64,000 nt of DNA from Halopseudomonas laoshanensis (GCF_008365385.1 NZ_QOVF01000001.1:868001-932000); one strand, 5' to 3'; positions 26,587-35,892 are shown, counted from the stretch's first letter. Notes: generated by a model not told the origin, from the letters alone. Program-made: numbers and translations.

Positions 26587-26621
26587 TGCGCTGATATCTG
26601 CGCTGATATTTGCCTGATAGT
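26587..26621. repeat. 12-bp tandem repeat upstream of the sigma factor
   Basis: TGCGCTGATATC (26587-26598), TGCGCTGATATT (26599-26610) and a shorter third unit TGCCTGATAG (26611-26620). It lies about 40-70 bp upstream of the sigma gene start and could be a tandem binding site or slipped-strand repeat. Confidence 0.45.
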
Positions 26622-26759
26622 TACGCCGCATCTCGCCACAGTCAAGCAGTTCCACGAGTCTGCGTTCGCGAAGACTCAGCGGATGCTGGCAGCTATGGCC
26701 TTTTCCATTCAGGTCCGAAAACCGCCAGCTTTTCTGCTGAGCGGATGTAGTATTAGCTC

Positions 26760-28259
26760 ATGGATATCTCAGCGAACGATTGCTATCAGGCTGTTGTGGC
26801 GCGTGACGAACGTTACGACGGCCGGTTCTTCACCTGTGTCACCAGCACGGGGATTTACTGCCGCCCGGTCTGCCCTGCGCGCGCACCGCGTTTTGCCAAC
26901 TGCCGCTTTGTAGCCACTGCGGCTGCCGCTCAGGAGGCGGGGTTTCGGCCTTGCTTGCGCTGCCGTCCGGAAAGCTCGCCTTCATCCGCCGCCTGGGCCG
27001 GCACATCTGCCGTGGTGTCGCGCGCGTTGGCACTGATCGAAGCCGGAGCGCTGGATAGTGGCAGCCTGGAATCCTTGGCCGAACGGGTAGGGCTGGGCAC
27101 CAGACAGTTGCGCCGGCTATTCATCAAGCACCTGGGCGCGGCGCCGAGTACCGTAGCGCAAACCCGGCGGCTGTTGCTGGCCAAGCAACTGCTTCATCAA
27201 ACCCGCCTGCCGATGAGCGACGTAGCACTGGCTAGCGGGTTCGCCAGCATAAGGCGTTTCAACGAAGCCTTCAGTCAGCTATATGGCCGCTCACCGAGCA
27301 GCTTGAGACGCGAGAGCAACAACGCTCCAGAGCATTCGGACATCGTGCTTTTGTTACCCTACCGGCCGCCCTACGACTGGGACGCAATGCTGGATTTCCT
27401 CCAACGCCGGGCGATTCCTGGCATGGAGCAGGTAGTGGCTGGCGTCTATCAGCGTACGATCCGCATCGGTACGGATGTGGGCGCAGTGTCCGTCGAGCAT
27501 GTCCCGGCACGCAGTGCTCTGCGTGTCAGAATAGGCTTTTCCCGATTGCAGTCCTTGCCGTTGATCATAGACCGGTTACGCCGCATGTTTGATCTGAAGG
27601 CTGATCCCGAGGTGATCCAGCGCGCCCTGACGCATGATTCGGCATTGGCGCTGATGCTGGCAGCCAGACCGGGTTTGCGGGTAGCCGGCGGCTGGGATGC
27701 ATTTGAAGTTGCCGTGCGTGCGATTCTCGGCCAGCAAGTGACGGTCGCCGCTGGCGTAGCGCTGGTCAGCCGCCTGGTAGCCCAGCTGGGAAAGCCGTTG
27801 GAGGCTCCGACCACTAGCGGATTAACGCGGTATTTCCCAGCGCCGGAAGCGTTTGATCCGGAGCAAATTGTCGCCCTCGGCATGCCCCGCGCGCGTGCAG
27901 CCGCCTTGGCAAATCTGGCTCAAGCTTGTCTGGCCGAGCCGGGTTTGCTTGAGCGTCAGTGCGACTTGCCACACACGTTAGAGCGACTATGCGCGTTACC
28001 GGGTATCGGTGATTGGACGGCTAACTACATCGCCATGCGGGCCATGCAGGAAAGCGATGCTTTTCTTGCCTCGGATGTGGCTCTGCAGAGAGCGATGGCT
28101 GGCGACGATGGGCGACCTGACGCCAAACAACTGCTTGCTTTAGCCGAGCAGTGGCGGCCCTGGCGAGCCTATGCGGTGATGCACCTTTGGGCTGCCGACG
28201 GTCTTAACGATGGTATGCGTAAGTCAATTAAGGAGAATAAAGATGCGCTTCCTGCTTGA
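26760..28259 (+). CDS. Ada-type regulator fused to AlkA 3-methyladenine DNA glycosylase
   Basis: A 499-residue fusion. Ada Zn domain with C34, C38, C65 and C68 (CRPVCPA, CLRC), where C34 is the expected methyl-phosphotriester acceptor; AraC-type helix-turn-helix (about 95-185); AlkA N-terminal and glycosylase domain with helix-hairpin-helix LCALPGIGDWTANYIAMRA and catalytic D439 in ASDVALQRA. It senses alkylation damage and excises alkylated bases. The O6-alkylguanine transferase domain of classical Ada is absent and is supplied by the next gene, which it overlaps by 17 bp. Confidence 0.92.
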   Translation: MDISANDCYQAVVARDERYDGRFFTCVTSTGIYCRPVCPARAPRFANCRFVATAAAAQEAGFRPCLRCRPESSPSSAAWAGTSAVVSRALALIEAGALDSGSLESLAERVGLGTRQLRRLFIKHLGAAPSTVAQTRRLLLAKQLLHQTRLPMSDVALASGFASIRRFNEAFSQLYGRSPSSLRRESNNAPEHSDIVLLLPYRPPYDWDAMLDFLQRRAIPGMEQVVAGVYQRTIRIGTDVGAVSVEHVPARSALRVRIGFSRLQSLPLIIDRLRRMFDLKADPEVIQRALTHDSALALMLAARPGLRVAGGWDAFEVAVRAILGQQVTVAAGVALVSRLVAQLGKPLEAPTTSGLTRYFPAPEAFDPEQIVALGMPRARAAALANLAQACLAEPGLLERQCDLPHTLERLCALPGIGDWTANYIAMRAMQESDAFLASDVALQRAMAGDDGRPDAKQLLALAEQWRPWRAYAVMHLWAADGLNDGMRKSIKENKDALPA

Positions 28260-28779
28260 TACTTTTGCCACACCGGTGGGCCAGCTGTTTCTGGTCACAG
28301 ATGAACAGGGCAGGCTGCGCGCGCTGGATTTCGAGGACTACCACGCACGACTCATCCGGCTGCTCGATAAACACTACGGCGATTATCAGCTGGAACCTGG
28401 ACCCGGTTCCACGCCCGAACCACTCAGGCAAGCTTTAAGTGCGTATTTTGCCGGGGATCTGAGCGCGCTGGATAGTATACAGACCGAAACCGCAGGCACT
28501 GCCTTTCAGCGCGCAGTGTGGCAGGCCCTGAGGGATATTCCCGCAGGGCACACGCGCAGTTACGGTCAGTTGGCCGTGGCTATTGGCCGTCCCTCCGCAA
28601 GCCGGGCAGTGGGTTTGGCCAATGGCTCCAATCCGGTGGCGTTGGTGGTGCCCTGTCATCGGGTGATTGGCGCCAGCGGCAAACTGACCGGCTACGGTGG
28701 CGGTTTGTGGCGCAAGCACTGGTTGCTTGAGCACGAGGCCCGACACAGCGGTGCTACTGCTGCCTTTGCCTTGGTTTGA
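28243..28779 (+). CDS. ogt: Methylated-DNA--protein-cysteine S-methyltransferase (Ogt)
   Basis: A 178-residue suicide methyltransferase that removes alkyl groups from O6-alkylguanine. Acceptor C138 is in VVPCHRVIG, preceded by SYGQLAVAIGRP and RAVGLANGSNP, the DNA-binding part. The ATG at 28243 has AAGGAG 7 nt upstream and lies inside the end of the AlkA gene, so translation is coupled. The pair forms an adaptive-response unit. Confidence 0.93.
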   Translation: MRFLLDTFATPVGQLFLVTDEQGRLRALDFEDYHARLIRLLDKHYGDYQLEPGPGSTPEPLRQALSAYFAGDLSALDSIQTETAGTAFQRAVWQALRDIPAGHTRSYGQLAVAIGRPSASRAVGLANGSNPVALVVPCHRVIGASGKLTGYGGGLWRKHWLLEHEARHSGATAAFALV

Positions 28780-28832
28780 ACAAAGGTTTAGCCCAGGTTC
28801 AACCCCAGATTCAACCCTGGATGAGCCGGACG

Positions 28833-29768
28833 CTAGCTGGTCTTTTGTGCGCAGCTTTGCTCTGCTTCATCAGGCGCCCCGTGAAAACGTGTGTCAGCCA
28901 ATTCATGGTGATTGGGCCGCGGACGTTTGCGGTGCTGCTGCAATCCAATCAGGAGCAGCGGTACGACAATCATCGCGCTGCCGGCCAGAAACCAGATATC
29001 CGGCACTTCGGCGAAGAACACCCAGCCAATGATCACTGCCCAGATCAGGCCAGTGTATTCCGCGCTGGTGACCTGGTTGGCATCCACATGCTTGTAGGCG
29101 AGCAACACGCAGACGTTGTAGCCGAGAATAAACAAGGATGAACCGGCGGCGCTGATAAGTACCGCCTGGCTCCATGGCGCAGCTTCCCAAAGCATCAATC
29201 CCAGACACATTGGTGTGATCATCAAGTAGTTGAGAAACAGCTTGTGCATTGTGGACTGCTGCCGGGGCAGTTTGCGTACCAGCACTGCGTTGATCGCCAA
29301 GGCCGCCGCAGATCCCAGTGCGGCCAGCGCCGCCCAGCTGAAGTCGACCGGCCGGAGGATCACCAGAATGCCGGCAAAGCCGCTGATCACCGCGGCTAGA
29401 CTGAGCTTGGTCAGGCGCTCGCCAAAGAACATCACTGAGAGCAGCATCACCATGATGGGCGCCGCATAGAAAACCGCATTGGCGGTAGCCAGGGGCAGGG
29501 CGATCAAGGCATAGACCATGCATACGATGCCGACCAGGTGCACATGGCCGCGGATGAAATGCAGCCGGCCGCCGGCAAACAGATTGCCGGTATCCAACTG
29601 CCGCCAGAACGGCAACAGCAATGCCAGGGTAATCACGCAGCGCAGGAAGGCGTACTGAAAGACCGGTGCATCCGCCTGCAGAAATTTGATGAACACATCG
29701 GAGATCAAGGCCAGGGCGTTGCCGATCACCAGCAACAGAATGGCACTGTTGACGGTTTTTCCTGACAT
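28833..29768 (-). CDS. EamA/DMT-family transporter
   Basis: A 311-residue inner-membrane protein with about ten TM helices in two EamA repeats (first GNALALISDVFIKFLQADAP to PVDFSW; second from about residue 145). It probably exports a metabolite such as an amino acid. ATG 29768 has GGAGG with 5 nt spacing; a GTG four codons upstream overlaps that site. Divergent from a LysR regulator across a perfect palindrome, so likely regulated by it. C-terminal tail hydrophilic. Confidence 0.87.
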   Translation of the reverse strand: MSGKTVNSAILLLVIGNALALISDVFIKFLQADAPVFQYAFLRCVITLALLLPFWRQLDTGNLFAGGRLHFIRGHVHLVGIVCMVYALIALPLATANAVFYAAPIMVMLLSVMFFGERLTKLSLAAVISGFAGILVILRPVDFSWAALAALGSAAALAINAVLVRKLPRQQSTMHKLFLNYLMITPMCLGLMLWEAAPWSQAVLISAAGSSLFILGYNVCVLLAYKHVDANQVTSAEYTGLIWAVIIGWVFFAEVPDIWFLAGSAMIVVPLLLIGLQQHRKRPRPNHHELADTRFHGAPDEAEQSCAQKTS

Positions 29769-29842
29769 GACGGCCTCCACATGACTGATTGACGAGGCGA
29801 GAGTGTAAAGAGCGGGGGCTATCCGTGAAAATGATATTTGGC

Positions 29843-29869
29843 TAGTATCTATTAGAAATATAGATACTA
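29843..29869. promoter_or_regulatory. Perfect palindromic operator between EamA and LysR genes
   Basis: TAGTATCTAT (29843-29852), 7-nt spacer, ATAGATACTA (29860-29869): ten of ten bases pair. It ends 10 bp before the LysR start codon, so a bound regulator would block or shape transcription of its own gene and could also act on the divergent exporter. Confidence 0.7.
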
Positions 29870-29879
29870 AAGACGAGCC

Positions 29880-30836
29880 ATGAAACTACCTCCCCTTAAA
29901 GCGCTGCCGGTATTTGAAGCTGTGGCGCGGCTTAACAGCTTTTCCCTGGCTGCCGAAGAGTTAGCAGTAGGGCAGAGCGCGGTGAGCCATCAGATCAAGT
30001 TGCTGGAAACCTACCTGGGTGAGCCTTTGTTTATTCGCACGGGACGATACCTGGCGCTCACCGACGAAGGGCGGCAGTACTTCGATGCGGTCAGTACCGC
30101 CCTGTTGCAGATCGAACGCGCCAGTGAGCAGCTGCTGGGCCACGAGACGGCGCGGCTGCGCTTGTCGGTATTCAGTTCTTTTGCCGTACGCTGGCTGGTA
30201 CCCCGACTGCCGGTACTACAGAAGCAGTGGCCTCAGCTTGATCTGTCGTTGGAGATGAGCGGCGGGAATCCGCAATTGTCTGATCGGGTTGCGGATTGTT
30301 TTATTACGGTCAGGCCCGATTCTTCGGCATTCAGCTATGAGTTGCTCTACACCGAACGGCTGTTCCCGGTCTGCAGCCAGCAATATTGGCAGACGTTATG
30401 CCGCGAGCAGGAGATTGACCCGGCGCTGCATTTGTCGCCACGGGCCTCAATACACCCGTCGCTGCTGGCGGCATATCCGCTGCTGTCTACACATAGTATT
30501 TACAATCGCGCCGGTGGAGATTGGGCGGCCTGGTTCGACGCGGGCGGCGAACCCTTACCCAAGGGCAGTCGTTTGCAGCACTTCAGCCATATGCTGTTGG
30601 CGCTGGAGGCGGCGCGCTATCATCAGGGCATAGCACTGACTAATGACTATATGCTGAGTAATCGCGCGGATTCGGCGGATTTTGTGCGCTTGCCTTGTCA
30701 CCATCTGATGACCGGAGACCAGTTCTTCTTCGCCTGGAAAACCAGTCGGCGACATGAGCCGGGGATTCAGATATTGCGTCGCTGGTTGCTTGATCAGAGC
30801 ATAGAGTCTGGTCTCAGGCATGCAGCGCAGGCCTGA
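29880..30836 (+). CDS. LysR-type transcriptional regulator (GcvA-like)
   Basis: A 318-residue LTTR. HTH in the first 60 residues (LPVFEAVARLNSFSLAAEELAVGQSAVSHQIKLLE) followed by the substrate-binding domain (RLSVFSSFAVRWLVPRLPVLQ, with the RWLVPRL signature typical of GcvA-like members). Probably controls the divergent EamA exporter and itself through the operator at 29843-29869. Effector unknown. Confidence 0.9.
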   Translation: MKLPPLKALPVFEAVARLNSFSLAAEELAVGQSAVSHQIKLLETYLGEPLFIRTGRYLALTDEGRQYFDAVSTALLQIERASEQLLGHETARLRLSVFSSFAVRWLVPRLPVLQKQWPQLDLSLEMSGGNPQLSDRVADCFITVRPDSSAFSYELLYTERLFPVCSQQYWQTLCREQEIDPALHLSPRASIHPSLLAAYPLLSTHSIYNRAGGDWAAWFDAGGEPLPKGSRLQHFSHMLLALEAARYHQGIALTNDYMLSNRADSADFVRLPCHHLMTGDQFFFAWKTSRRHEPGIQILRRWLLDQSIESGLRHAAQA

Positions 30837-30899
30837 GCTAAGCGTTGGTCAAGAACTGAATTTGATAGGGCTTGGATCAGAAAATAAGCGGGGCTTTTA

Positions 30900-31103
30900 T
30901 CAGGCGGCGACGAACTGACCGCTGAATGCATTGGCGGCAGCCAGCACGGATTCGTTCAACAGCGACTTGCAATCGCGTGCGCACTTGCCGCACTGGTTGG
31001 CTACATCAAGAGTGTTGCGCAGATCGCGCATGCTGCATGCACCTTCGGCAACGGCGTTACGAATTTGTTTGTCTGATACACCTTTGCAAAGACATACATA
31101 CAT
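30900..31103 (-). CDS. bfd: Bacterioferritin-associated ferredoxin
   Basis: A 67-residue [2Fe-2S] protein that reduces bacterioferritin to release stored iron. Cluster ligands C4, C6 (YVCLCKGVSD) and C38, C41 (NQCGKCA) are present. The frame is open further upstream, but family length and alignment place the start at ATG 31103. A Fur box lies 48 bp upstream, matching iron-starvation induction known for bfd. Confidence 0.94.
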   Translation of the reverse strand: MYVCLCKGVSDKQIRNAVAEGACSMRDLRNTLDVANQCGKCARDCKSLLNESVLAAANAFSGQFVAA

Positions 31104-31150
31104 GGCGTTGACCCTGGGGCAAATGACTATGCTCTGCATGCTAATGTGAA

Positions 31151-31165
31151 TGAGAATGCTTGTCA
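31151..31165 (-). promoter_or_regulatory. Fur box upstream of bfd
   Basis: TGAGAATGCTTGTCA fits the 7-1-7 Fur consensus TGATAAT-N-ATTATCA at 11 of 14 informative positions. It overlaps the last codon of the RND pump gene. Confidence 0.6.
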
Positions 31166-34100
31166 AACAGATTTCTGTCCCTTTTGCGCCTGTCGTTTTT
31201 CCTGCCATTGCAGCACCATAATGGTCAATGCCGGAAGCATCGTCAGAGTGACCAGCGTGGCGCCGATGATGCCCGCCATGACGATCACGCCGACACCGCG
31301 GTACAGCTCGCTGCCCGCGCCGGGCAGGAACACCAGTGGCGCCAGACCACAGATGGTGGTGATGGTGGATATCGCGATTGGACGCAGGCGCGAAGCCACC
31401 GCTTCATTGACCGCATCGACAGCATTCATGCCGTCTTCCAGACCATTGCGGATAGCCCGATCGACGATCAGTATCGGATTGTTGACCACGGTACCCATCA
31501 GGATCAGGAAGCCGAGCATAGAAATCATGTCAAAAGGCTGGGTGAAGCCATTCATACCCATTTGTTGCATCACCCAGCCCGTGAGGTTGAGCAGGGCCAG
31601 CCCGGCAATACCGCCCGCGATACCCAGCGGGATAGTGGTCATGATCAGCAGCGGGTAGCCCCAATGACTGAAGATCGCGACCATCAACAGATAGACAATG
31701 ATCAGTGCCACCAGGTAGTTGCTGGCCAGGGATTCACGAGTCGCGTCCAACTGGTCGGCCGCACCGGAAATGGTCAGGTTTACCCCGGTGGGTACTTCGC
31801 CGTTGTCTCGCAGGTATTCAACTACATCGCGGCGGACGATCTCCACGCCGGTCTCCAATGGCACCGAGCGGGGCGGGATGATGTTCAAGGTAATGGTGCG
31901 GCGGCCATCCTTGCGCCTCACCGTGCTGGTGTCGACGCTTTCTTCAGTACGAGTTAGTTCGGATAACAGCAGCGTTTCGCCGGCGGGTGTGTAGACCGCA
32001 ATATTGTCCAGGGTTTCCAGCGTCGCGCCTGGGCCTTGCTGGTTGTACAGGTACATGTCGATCTTGTCGTCAGCCAGGAAAAACTCGTTAACAAAGGCGC
32101 CATCGGTGAGTGCTGCGATGGAAAAGCCCACGTCTTCGGTACTCATGCCGACTTCCGCTGCGCGCTCCCAGTCAGGCCGAACCTGCAACAACGGTTGCGC
32201 CAGCGAGAGGCTGGGTGGCTGGGATTGCAGACCGGGGTCGTCGAACACTTCTCCTGCCCGGTTGTAGGCAGTCTGCGCGACGCGGTAAAGCGTGGCCAGG
32301 TCCGGGCCGGAGATGTCCAGGTTGACGCTGCGCGTTCCGCCGTCGTTGCTGCTGATGATGGACCCGCGCGCGGCGAAAGCGCGCATGCCAGGATAGGTTT
32401 CATACTTGCGTTCCAGAGCTGCCATCAGATCATTGATCTGCGACGGATCCTTGGGCTCGGTAATGATTCTCAGGCTTTGCGCATTGACCCCCAGGTTCAT
32501 GTATTTCATCGCTGGTACGTCGGTATCACCGTTCTCGTAAGCGGCGGGATCGTCATCCAGGAATGGCAGAAAATAGGCCTGTATTTCTTCTGCATAGGCT
32601 TCCATCGTCGCCAGGTTGTAGCCGGGCGGGGCGTTCATGGAGGCGAAGGTCTTCGGCTCCTCGCCCTCTGGCAGATACTCAGCCGGTGGGGTGAGAAAGA
32701 CAATGATCGACAGGCTGACAATCAGCGTGACGGCCAGGCAGCCGATACGCCGGGTAGCGGTGGCCACCAACCAGTCCAGGCGGCGCACGACCGCTGCATG
32801 CAAGCGCGCGCCGGCACTGGCCGGATCGGATTTCTGTTTGAAGTCCAGCCGCGCACTGATAGTCGGAATGACGGTAATCGCTACCAGCATCGAGACCAGG
32901 ATGGAGGCGGCGATGGCGATGGCGACGTCGGAATACAGTTGGCCGGCCTCTTCGGCAATAAAGGCCACCGGCAGGAAGACCATGATGGTGGTAAGGGTAG
33001 AGGCCAGTACCGCGGGCCAGACTTTCTTTACCCCACTGATGGCGGCCTTGAGCCGATCCAATCCCCGGCGGCGCTCCAGTTCGATGCTCTCCAGCACGAC
33101 GATGCTGTTATCCAGCGTCATGCCGATAGCAAAGGCGACGCCCGCCAGGGAAATAACGTTAATGGTGCGCCCGGCCAATGCCAGCCCCAGGAAGGCGGCG
33201 ATAGTGCAGATGGGAATGCCGATCACGCCCACTGCGGTAGCGCGAAACGAGCGCATGAACAGATACATGATCAGCGTCGAAAGCAGGGCGCCCAGCAGCA
33301 GGTTTTTCCAGACGTTGATGATCGAGGCCTGCACATAGACTACGTCATCGGCGGTCAAACGCAGCTGCATGCCTTCCGGGTTAAGCAGTTCCTGGTTGAT
33401 CAGCTCGATCTCGGCCTGCATGTCCTCCTTGATACGGATGACATTCGAGCCACTTTCCCGGCGAACCGCCAAACTGATTACCGGGCTGCCGTTGTAATAG
33501 GAGCGATCACGAATCCGGAAATGATCCAGCTCCACATCAGCCACGTCGCGTAGCCGCGTAAGGCTGTCGTCGCGGCGGGTCAGAATCATGTTTTCCAGGT
33601 CTGCCAGATCATCAAAACGACCCACCGTACGCAGCAGATAGCTGCGTTTGCCGCTATCGATCTCGCCGCCGGAGATATCCTGATTGCGCTCGCCGATGGC
33701 CTCGCGCACGTCATTCAGGCTCAGGCCGCGGGCGGACAAGCGTTCCGGGTCGATACGGATCTGCACCTGACGGGCGGCGCCGCCCCGGACTTCGACCTGG
33801 GCCACGCCAGCAACACTGGACATGCGCGTGCGTACATTGTCTTCGATGTAGTCACGCATCATGTCCATATCCAGCCCGCGTGGATTATCCTCCAGCGGCG
33901 AGACGGTGAAGTACATGAAAGCGTTGGAGGAGAACGAGGTTGCGCTGACGCGCGGCTCATCGACATTCTCCGGGTAGGAGGGCACCTGGGTGAGAGCATT
34001 GTTGACGCGGATCAGGGTCTCGGTGATATCCACGCCAAAGGGAAAGTCCAACTCGATTTCAGCCGAGCCGGTAGTGGCGGTGGAGGTGATCTCTTCCAGG

Positions 34101-34321
34101 TAGGGAATGTTGCGCAGGAATTCTTCCTGCTCGATGAGAATTTCCTTTTCGATATCCTGTGGCGTTGCCCCCGGCCAACTGGTCTCGATGGTAATGGTGC
34201 GGGTTTCCAGATCCGGGATCATCTGCACCGGAATCCGCAGTGCAGCAATCACGCCCAGCACGCAAACAATCAATACCGTGACGGTAACCAGGATGCCGTG
34301 CCGGACAATATGTTCAAACAT
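31163..34321 (-). CDS. RND-family efflux pump permease (AcrB type)
   Basis: A 1052-residue inner-membrane proton antiporter. The AcrB/HAE1 layout is visible: TM1 (ILVTVTVLIVCVLGVIAALRIPVQMIPDLE), periplasmic porter loops, TM4 with VAFAIGMTLDNSIVVLESIELERR carrying the proton-relay Asp, a second large periplasmic loop, and the C-terminal TM block (MISMLGFLILMGTVVNNPILIVDRAIRNG). Moves drugs or toxic compounds with the adaptor encoded 5 bp upstream. No outer-membrane TolC-like gene is adjacent. Substrate unknown. Confidence 0.93.
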   Translation of the reverse strand: MFEHIVRHGILVTVTVLIVCVLGVIAALRIPVQMIPDLETRTITIETSWPGATPQDIEKEILIEQEEFLRNIPYLEEITSTATTGSAEIELDFPFGVDITETLIRVNNALTQVPSYPENVDEPRVSATSFSSNAFMYFTVSPLEDNPRGLDMDMMRDYIEDNVRTRMSSVAGVAQVEVRGGAARQVQIRIDPERLSARGLSLNDVREAIGERNQDISGGEIDSGKRSYLLRTVGRFDDLADLENMILTRRDDSLTRLRDVADVELDHFRIRDRSYYNGSPVISLAVRRESGSNVIRIKEDMQAEIELINQELLNPEGMQLRLTADDVVYVQASIINVWKNLLLGALLSTLIMYLFMRSFRATAVGVIGIPICTIAAFLGLALAGRTINVISLAGVAFAIGMTLDNSIVVLESIELERRRGLDRLKAAISGVKKVWPAVLASTLTTIMVFLPVAFIAEEAGQLYSDVAIAIAASILVSMLVAITVIPTISARLDFKQKSDPASAGARLHAAVVRRLDWLVATATRRIGCLAVTLIVSLSIIVFLTPPAEYLPEGEEPKTFASMNAPPGYNLATMEAYAEEIQAYFLPFLDDDPAAYENGDTDVPAMKYMNLGVNAQSLRIITEPKDPSQINDLMAALERKYETYPGMRAFAARGSIISSNDGGTRSVNLDISGPDLATLYRVAQTAYNRAGEVFDDPGLQSQPPSLSLAQPLLQVRPDWERAAEVGMSTEDVGFSIAALTDGAFVNEFFLADDKIDMYLYNQQGPGATLETLDNIAVYTPAGETLLLSELTRTEESVDTSTVRRKDGRRTITLNIIPPRSVPLETGVEIVRRDVVEYLRDNGEVPTGVNLTISGAADQLDATRESLASNYLVALIIVYLLMVAIFSHWGYPLLIMTTIPLGIAGGIAGLALLNLTGWVMQQMGMNGFTQPFDMISMLGFLILMGTVVNNPILIVDRAIRNGLEDGMNAVDAVNEAVASRLRPIAISTITTICGLAPLVFLPGAGSELYRGVGVIVMAGIIGATLVTLTMLPALTIMVLQWQEKRQAQKGQKSV

Positions 34322-34326
34322 TCGGC

Positions 34327-35454
34327 TTACTCGCTTTCCGTGTCGGTAATCTTCACGGCCTGGCCGTCTCTGAGTGTTTCATTGCCGCGGGTGACCACGG
34401 TCTGCCCGGCTTCCAGTCCAGAGCGGATTTCCACCTGGCCGGCAAAGCTCAGGCCGGTCTCTACCTGGAGTTCGCGCACGGTTTGATTCTCGCCTTCCTC
34501 CGCGCTCGCATCCGCGACTATCCAGACGCTGACGCGGCCGTCGGGGTAACGTCGCAACGCGTCACGATTGACAACAATACCGCGGCGTTTTTCAGCCAGC
34601 CTCAGGGTGGCGTGGGCCGACATGCCAGGGATCAGCAGTGGCTGATCCGCGTCTTCAATCTGGGTACGCAACAAGAAGGTGCGTGCATCGCTGCTGCTCA
34701 AAGGCACTTTGTTAATAACCTTGCCGGTGAAGCGGCGCTGCGGGTGCGCGTCGAAGCGGATGCTCAGCGTCGCGCTGTCTTCGACCAGCGGGTAGAAGCG
34801 CTGGGCTAACTGGAAATCGATGCGCAGCTGTTCAGTGGAGACCAGCTCCAGCAGATCAGTACCCGGCGTCACCCATTCACCGACCTCTACCAGCTTACGA
34901 CTGAGCGTACCGTCAAATGGTACCGCGATCTGATGGCGCTGCAGTTCGGCCTGACGTTGGCGCACCTGGGCATCGGCAACCTGGACCGAGGCAGCATCCA
35001 CGCGCGCCTGAGACTCCAGCCCGCGAACCTCGCTGGCGGCGATTGCGTTGCGCGACACCAGTGTCTGGGCTTCGTCAAAGCGCCGCTGGCTGTCGGCCTG
35101 AGCTTCCCGCGCACTGCGGGCCGAAGCGCGGGCACCGTCCAGGGCAATTTCCGCCAGTTCGCTGTCCAGCTCGATAAGCAAATCTCCGGCGGCGACCTGG
35201 TCGCCGGCTTCAACGTGGATCCGTTGCACCAGACCGGCCACTTGCGATGAGAGTAAGGCGATCTGTGAAGCCGAGACGCTGCCGCTGATGGGCACTTCGT
35301 TGACCAACTGTTGTTCGCGCGCTTCACCCACTTCAACAATCACTGCGTTGTCGGCCTGAACCAGGCCAACTTGCAAGGAAAGTGCGGAAAACAGAAGGGC
35401 GCACAGCACTTGGCGCTGCCGGGACATGGAGTGCAGGAAAGGTGAGTTCATCAT
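34327..35454 (-). CDS. RND efflux periplasmic adaptor (membrane fusion protein)
   Basis: A 375-residue MFP: signal peptide (cleavage near VGLVQA), barrel-sandwich first half (ISGSVSASQIALLSSQVAGLVQRIHVEAGDQVAAGDLLIELD), alpha-hairpin (about 90-165), second lipoyl half (IAVPFDGTLSRKLVEVGEWV), beta-barrel and membrane-proximal domain. No lipobox. It links the pump encoded downstream to an outer-membrane channel. First gene of the two-gene operon. Confidence 0.92.
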   Translation of the reverse strand: MMNSPFLHSMSRQRQVLCALLFSALSLQVGLVQADNAVIVEVGEAREQQLVNEVPISGSVSASQIALLSSQVAGLVQRIHVEAGDQVAAGDLLIELDSELAEIALDGARASARSAREAQADSQRRFDEAQTLVSRNAIAASEVRGLESQARVDAASVQVADAQVRQRQAELQRHQIAVPFDGTLSRKLVEVGEWVTPGTDLLELVSTEQLRIDFQLAQRFYPLVEDSATLSIRFDAHPQRRFTGKVINKVPLSSSDARTFLLRTQIEDADQPLLIPGMSAHATLRLAEKRRGIVVNRDALRRYPDGRVSVWIVADASAEEGENQTVRELQVETGLSFAGQVEIRSGLEAGQTVVTRGNETLRDGQAVKITDTESE

Positions 35455-35649
35455 TGCTCAAGCGGCCGGAAAATAGATTGAATACAGCATACACAGGCCC
35501 TTCTTCAGTGCAACGCACTGGGCGCGCGGTGCTGCAAGGCATTGCTACAAAAGATGTATGGCCTTGAGCGGAGGCAGGGAACGAATCGGGCTTGCCTCTC
35601 TCTATTTAGATGGATAAGGAACACTGAAACCGACATTGAGGATGTACCC

Positions 35650-35892
35650 ATGGAACCGGCACTGAAAGACATTGGCACACTGTTTGAGCAATTGGGTTTA
35701 CCCGCAGATGAAGCGAGTATCGATGAGTTTATTGCTAGCCATTATCCGCTGCCCGACGAGGTGAAACTGTCGGAAGCACCGTTCTGGAGCGATAGCCAGG
35801 CGGCGTTCCTGAAGGCCGAGATCCTTGAGGACGCAGAGTGGGCGCCGATTGTTGATGAGCTGAATGTAAGACTGCACGCCAACAAGGCCTGA
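35650..35892 (+). CDS. DUF2789 family protein
   Basis: An 80-residue protein: LKDIGTLFEQLGLPADEASIDEFIASH, then LSEAPFWSDSQAAFLKAEILEDAEWAPIVDELN, which is the DUF2789 pattern found widely in pseudomonads. No known function. ATG 35650 follows GAGG with 8 nt spacing. Monocistronic and followed by a hairpin. Confidence 0.85.
   Translation: MEPALKDIGTLFEQLGLPADEASIDEFIASHYPLPDEVKLSEAPFWSDSQAAFLKAEILEDAEWAPIVDELNVRLHANKA

Noticed and set aside
32036-33553. Long + strand ORF of 505 codons inside the RND pump region
   Set aside because: Antisense to a clear RND permease; the translation has no domain and the composition of a shadow frame.
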